NCBI GenBank assembly: GCA_041685645.1
Contig: JAWLFI010000014.1
Coordinates: forward strand, 1-25,089
Length of the DNA: 25,089 nucleotides
Direction of reading: 5' to 3'
Origin: JAWLFI01 sp041685645
Lineage (GTDB): Bacteria; Bacteroidota; Bacteroidia; Chitinophagales; Saprospiraceae
Part shown: piece after piece, positions 23,927 to 25,089 of the stretch
How the letters are laid out: every line of letters starts with the position of its first letter
How positions within the stretch are numbered: the first letter of the stretch is position 1
Notes under the pieces: generated by a model
Told to the model about the DNA's origin: nothing
What the model saw: the letters and a program-made list of their open reading frames with translations, nothing else
The model's database searches: none
Translations under genes and position numbers: made by a program

Positions 23927-24893
23927 TGTTATTGAATACAATCTTACCAAATTGATTAGAATCTGACATCATTTGAAATCCTCTTGCAAAGTCCGACATA
24001 GGTAGGACGGCATCAATAACAGGGCGAATCTTATGTTTCTTTACAAATTCTAGCATGCCTTTAAAATCAGAGGGAGAACCCATCGTTGAGCCATGAATAC
24101 TGATTTGCCTCCAGAATAATATTTGAGGGTTAATAGAGTCAATCCTTCCCCGAGTTCCACCATAAATTCCAATTCTGGCACCAGGGGCACACAAGGTGAT
24201 AAAGTGTTTAAAACCAGAGCCGGCAGCACTATCAATAACCACATTAAAACCACTAGGTTGAATTTCCTTTAACTGATCTACCCAATCATCAGAATTATAA
24301 TTCACCCCTTCCATTGCACCCAGATCTTTGGCTTTTTGAATTTTCTCCTTTGATCCCGATGTAACAATCACTCGAGCTCCTCGTGCTAAAGCAAACAATA
24401 ACACAAAATGAGCTACTCCTCCTCCTACACCAGAAATTAAAACTGTATCGGATGAGGAGAGATTACATTGAGAAAACAACACTCGAAAAGCCGTAACACC
24501 AGCCAATGGCATAGCAGCAGCTTCACTATCAGATAGAAAAGAAGGAACATCGTGTAATTGAGTAAAAGGAACCATTACCTTTTGGGAAAAGGTGCCATGC
24601 CGCGGTAGACCCAGAACCTGAAAATCATCAGATTGAAACGATTCTTTATCGCCCCAAAATAAACCGGGATTAATCAGCACTCTTCTACCATCACTGGTAC
24701 CCATCCCATCAGATCCCAATATCACCCCAGTACTTATATTAGGATATAGACCCTTTGTGATCCAATAATCTCTGCGATTCAAAGCAGAAAAATCGAGTTC
24801 TACACAAACTTCATCGTCTCCCGCATCCAAGTTCCCAGAAAAATCAGTGTATTCCGGAAGCGCTTTGTTTTCTGTTAGTACTAATGCCTTCAT
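23919..24893 (-). CDS. MDR-superfamily oxidoreductase (quinone-oxidoreductase type)
   Basis: A 324-aa medium-chain dehydrogenase/reductase. A GroES-like N-terminal domain (about 1-120: ALNRRDYWITKGLYPNISTGVILGSDGMG) is followed by a Rossmann domain with the nucleotide motif ISGVGGGVAHFVLLFA near 149-164. Residues usually ligating catalytic zinc are not evident (NRRD replaces the Cys-bearing segment) and there is no four-cysteine structural zinc lobe, which favours zinc-independent NAD(P)H quinone reductase-like members. Length is typical (about 320-330). It overlaps the metallophosphoesterase by 8 nt. Its ATG is only 13 nt past the terminator of the gene upstream, so its promoter must overlap that hairpin or it depends on read-through. 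Substrate unknown. Confidence 0.9.
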   Translation of the reverse strand: MKALVLTENKALPEYTDFSGNLDAGDDEVCVELDFSALNRRDYWITKGLYPNISTGVILGSDGMGTSDGRRVLINPGLFWGDKESFQSDDFQVLGLPRHGTFSQKVMVPFTQLHDVPSFLSDSEAAAMPLAGVTAFRVLFSQCNLSSSDTVLISGVGGGVAHFVLLFALARGARVIVTSGSKEKIQKAKDLGAMEGVNYNSDDWVDQLKEIQPSGFNVVIDSAAGSGFKHFITLCAPGARIGIYGGTRGRIDSINPQILFWRQISIHGSTMGSPSDFKGMLEFVKKHKIRPVIDAVLPMSDFARGFQMMSDSNQFGKIVFNNNE

Positions 24894-24906
24894 AGACTAC
24901 GAATAT

Positions 24907-24941
24907 AAAAAAAAGGGTGGGGAATTGCTTCCCCACCCTTT
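24907..24941 (-). terminator. intrinsic terminator after the T9SS cargo gene
   Basis: AAAGGGTGGGGAA (24912-24924) pairs perfectly with TTCCCCACCCTTT (24929-24941) around TTGC. Read on the minus strand the stem is followed by eight T residues (A-run at 24907-24914), a strong intrinsic terminator for the gene ending at 24966. Confidence 0.93.
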
Positions 24942-24965
24942 AAAAGAATATTATCGCTCGACGAA

Positions 24966-25089
24966 TTAGTCGATGATTACCATCTTCTTGGCAGCACTGT
25001 AGTCTCCGCTCTCTAATCGGTAGTACAACATGCCACTTCCATTTACATCACTTCTTCTCAACTCAACCTGATTTCTTCCGGCAGAGTAA
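24966..25089 (-). CDS. C-terminus of a T9SS cargo protein (type A sorting domain), cut by window
   Basis: The minus-strand frame open from the window edge to the TAA at 24966-24968 gives 41 residues. They read ...SAGRNQVELRRSDVNGSGMLYYRLESGDYSAAKKMVIID (quoted here as two motifs: RRSDVNGSGMLYYRL and SGDYSAAKKMVIID). This is the classic ending of a type A T9SS sorting domain: a beta-sandwich tail followed by a short basic K-K-M-V end, recognised for export and removed at the cell surface. The cargo domain lies outside the window, so nothing can be said of its function. A strong terminator starts 25 nt downstream. Confidence 0.85.
   Translation of the reverse strand, partial: YSAGRNQVELRRSDVNGSGMLYYRLESGDYSAAKKMVIID

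Overview
The window looks like chromosomal housekeeping and accessory sequence from a member of the Bacteroidota. The evidence is two proteins ending in type IX secretion (T9SS) sorting domains, a lipoprotein-type TamA homologue (TamL), a DUF4369/TlpA-type lipoprotein, few recognisable Shine-Dalgarno sequences, and a promoter element of the TAnnTTTG type before purL. Placement near Saprospirales is only a guess from protein style. No rRNA, tRNA, CRISPR array, phage or transposase gene was seen.

Layout. Positions 1-4505 (minus strand) form a compact cluster: ABC ATPase, PduO-type cobalamin adenosyltransferase, PgpH-like HD phosphohydrolase (3-nt gaps between these), then an M20D amidohydrolase cut by the window start. 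Positions 4657-6759 (plus) hold a deoxynucleoside kinase, a YggS/PLP-homeostasis protein and a small secreted or membrane DUF4190 protein. Positions 6760-7158 are AT-rich and non-coding, with several inverted repeats. Positions 7159-9902 (minus) hold a four-helix membrane protein of unknown function and a nine-motif VCBS/FG-GAP protein exported by T9SS. Positions 10035-12719 (plus) hold an NhaC-family antiporter with an added signal peptide and extracytoplasmic domain, and a stand-alone cytochrome oxidase subunit III-like protein.

Positions 12741-13190 are a sharply bounded, GC-rich (about 62% by hand count), hairpin-dense non-coding element. It is the least ordinary part of the window. It is followed by an AT-rich purL promoter region, purL and a TlpA-like lipoprotein gene (13314-16700, plus), ending in a symmetric bidirectional terminator. 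A TrmH/SpoU-type RNA methyltransferase (minus) and tamL (plus, probable TTG start) diverge from start codons 15 bp apart. Positions 19891-23331 (minus) form a tight run: outer-membrane-type protein, RluD-family pseudouridine synthase, LuxC-family acyl-CoA reductase and endonuclease III. Positions 23408-24893 (minus) are an overlapping pair: zinc-independent-type MDR oxidoreductase and YfcE-like phosphodiesterase. A strong terminator and the C-terminus of another T9SS cargo protein close the window.

How the genes fit together. Most are housekeeping functions: nucleotide salvage and synthesis, RNA modification, DNA repair, envelope biogenesis, second-messenger turnover. The main open questions are the structured element before purL, the antiporter-COX3 pair, and the orphan acyl-CoA reductase between rluD and nth. 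I found no multi-gene system that I could defend as wholly new.
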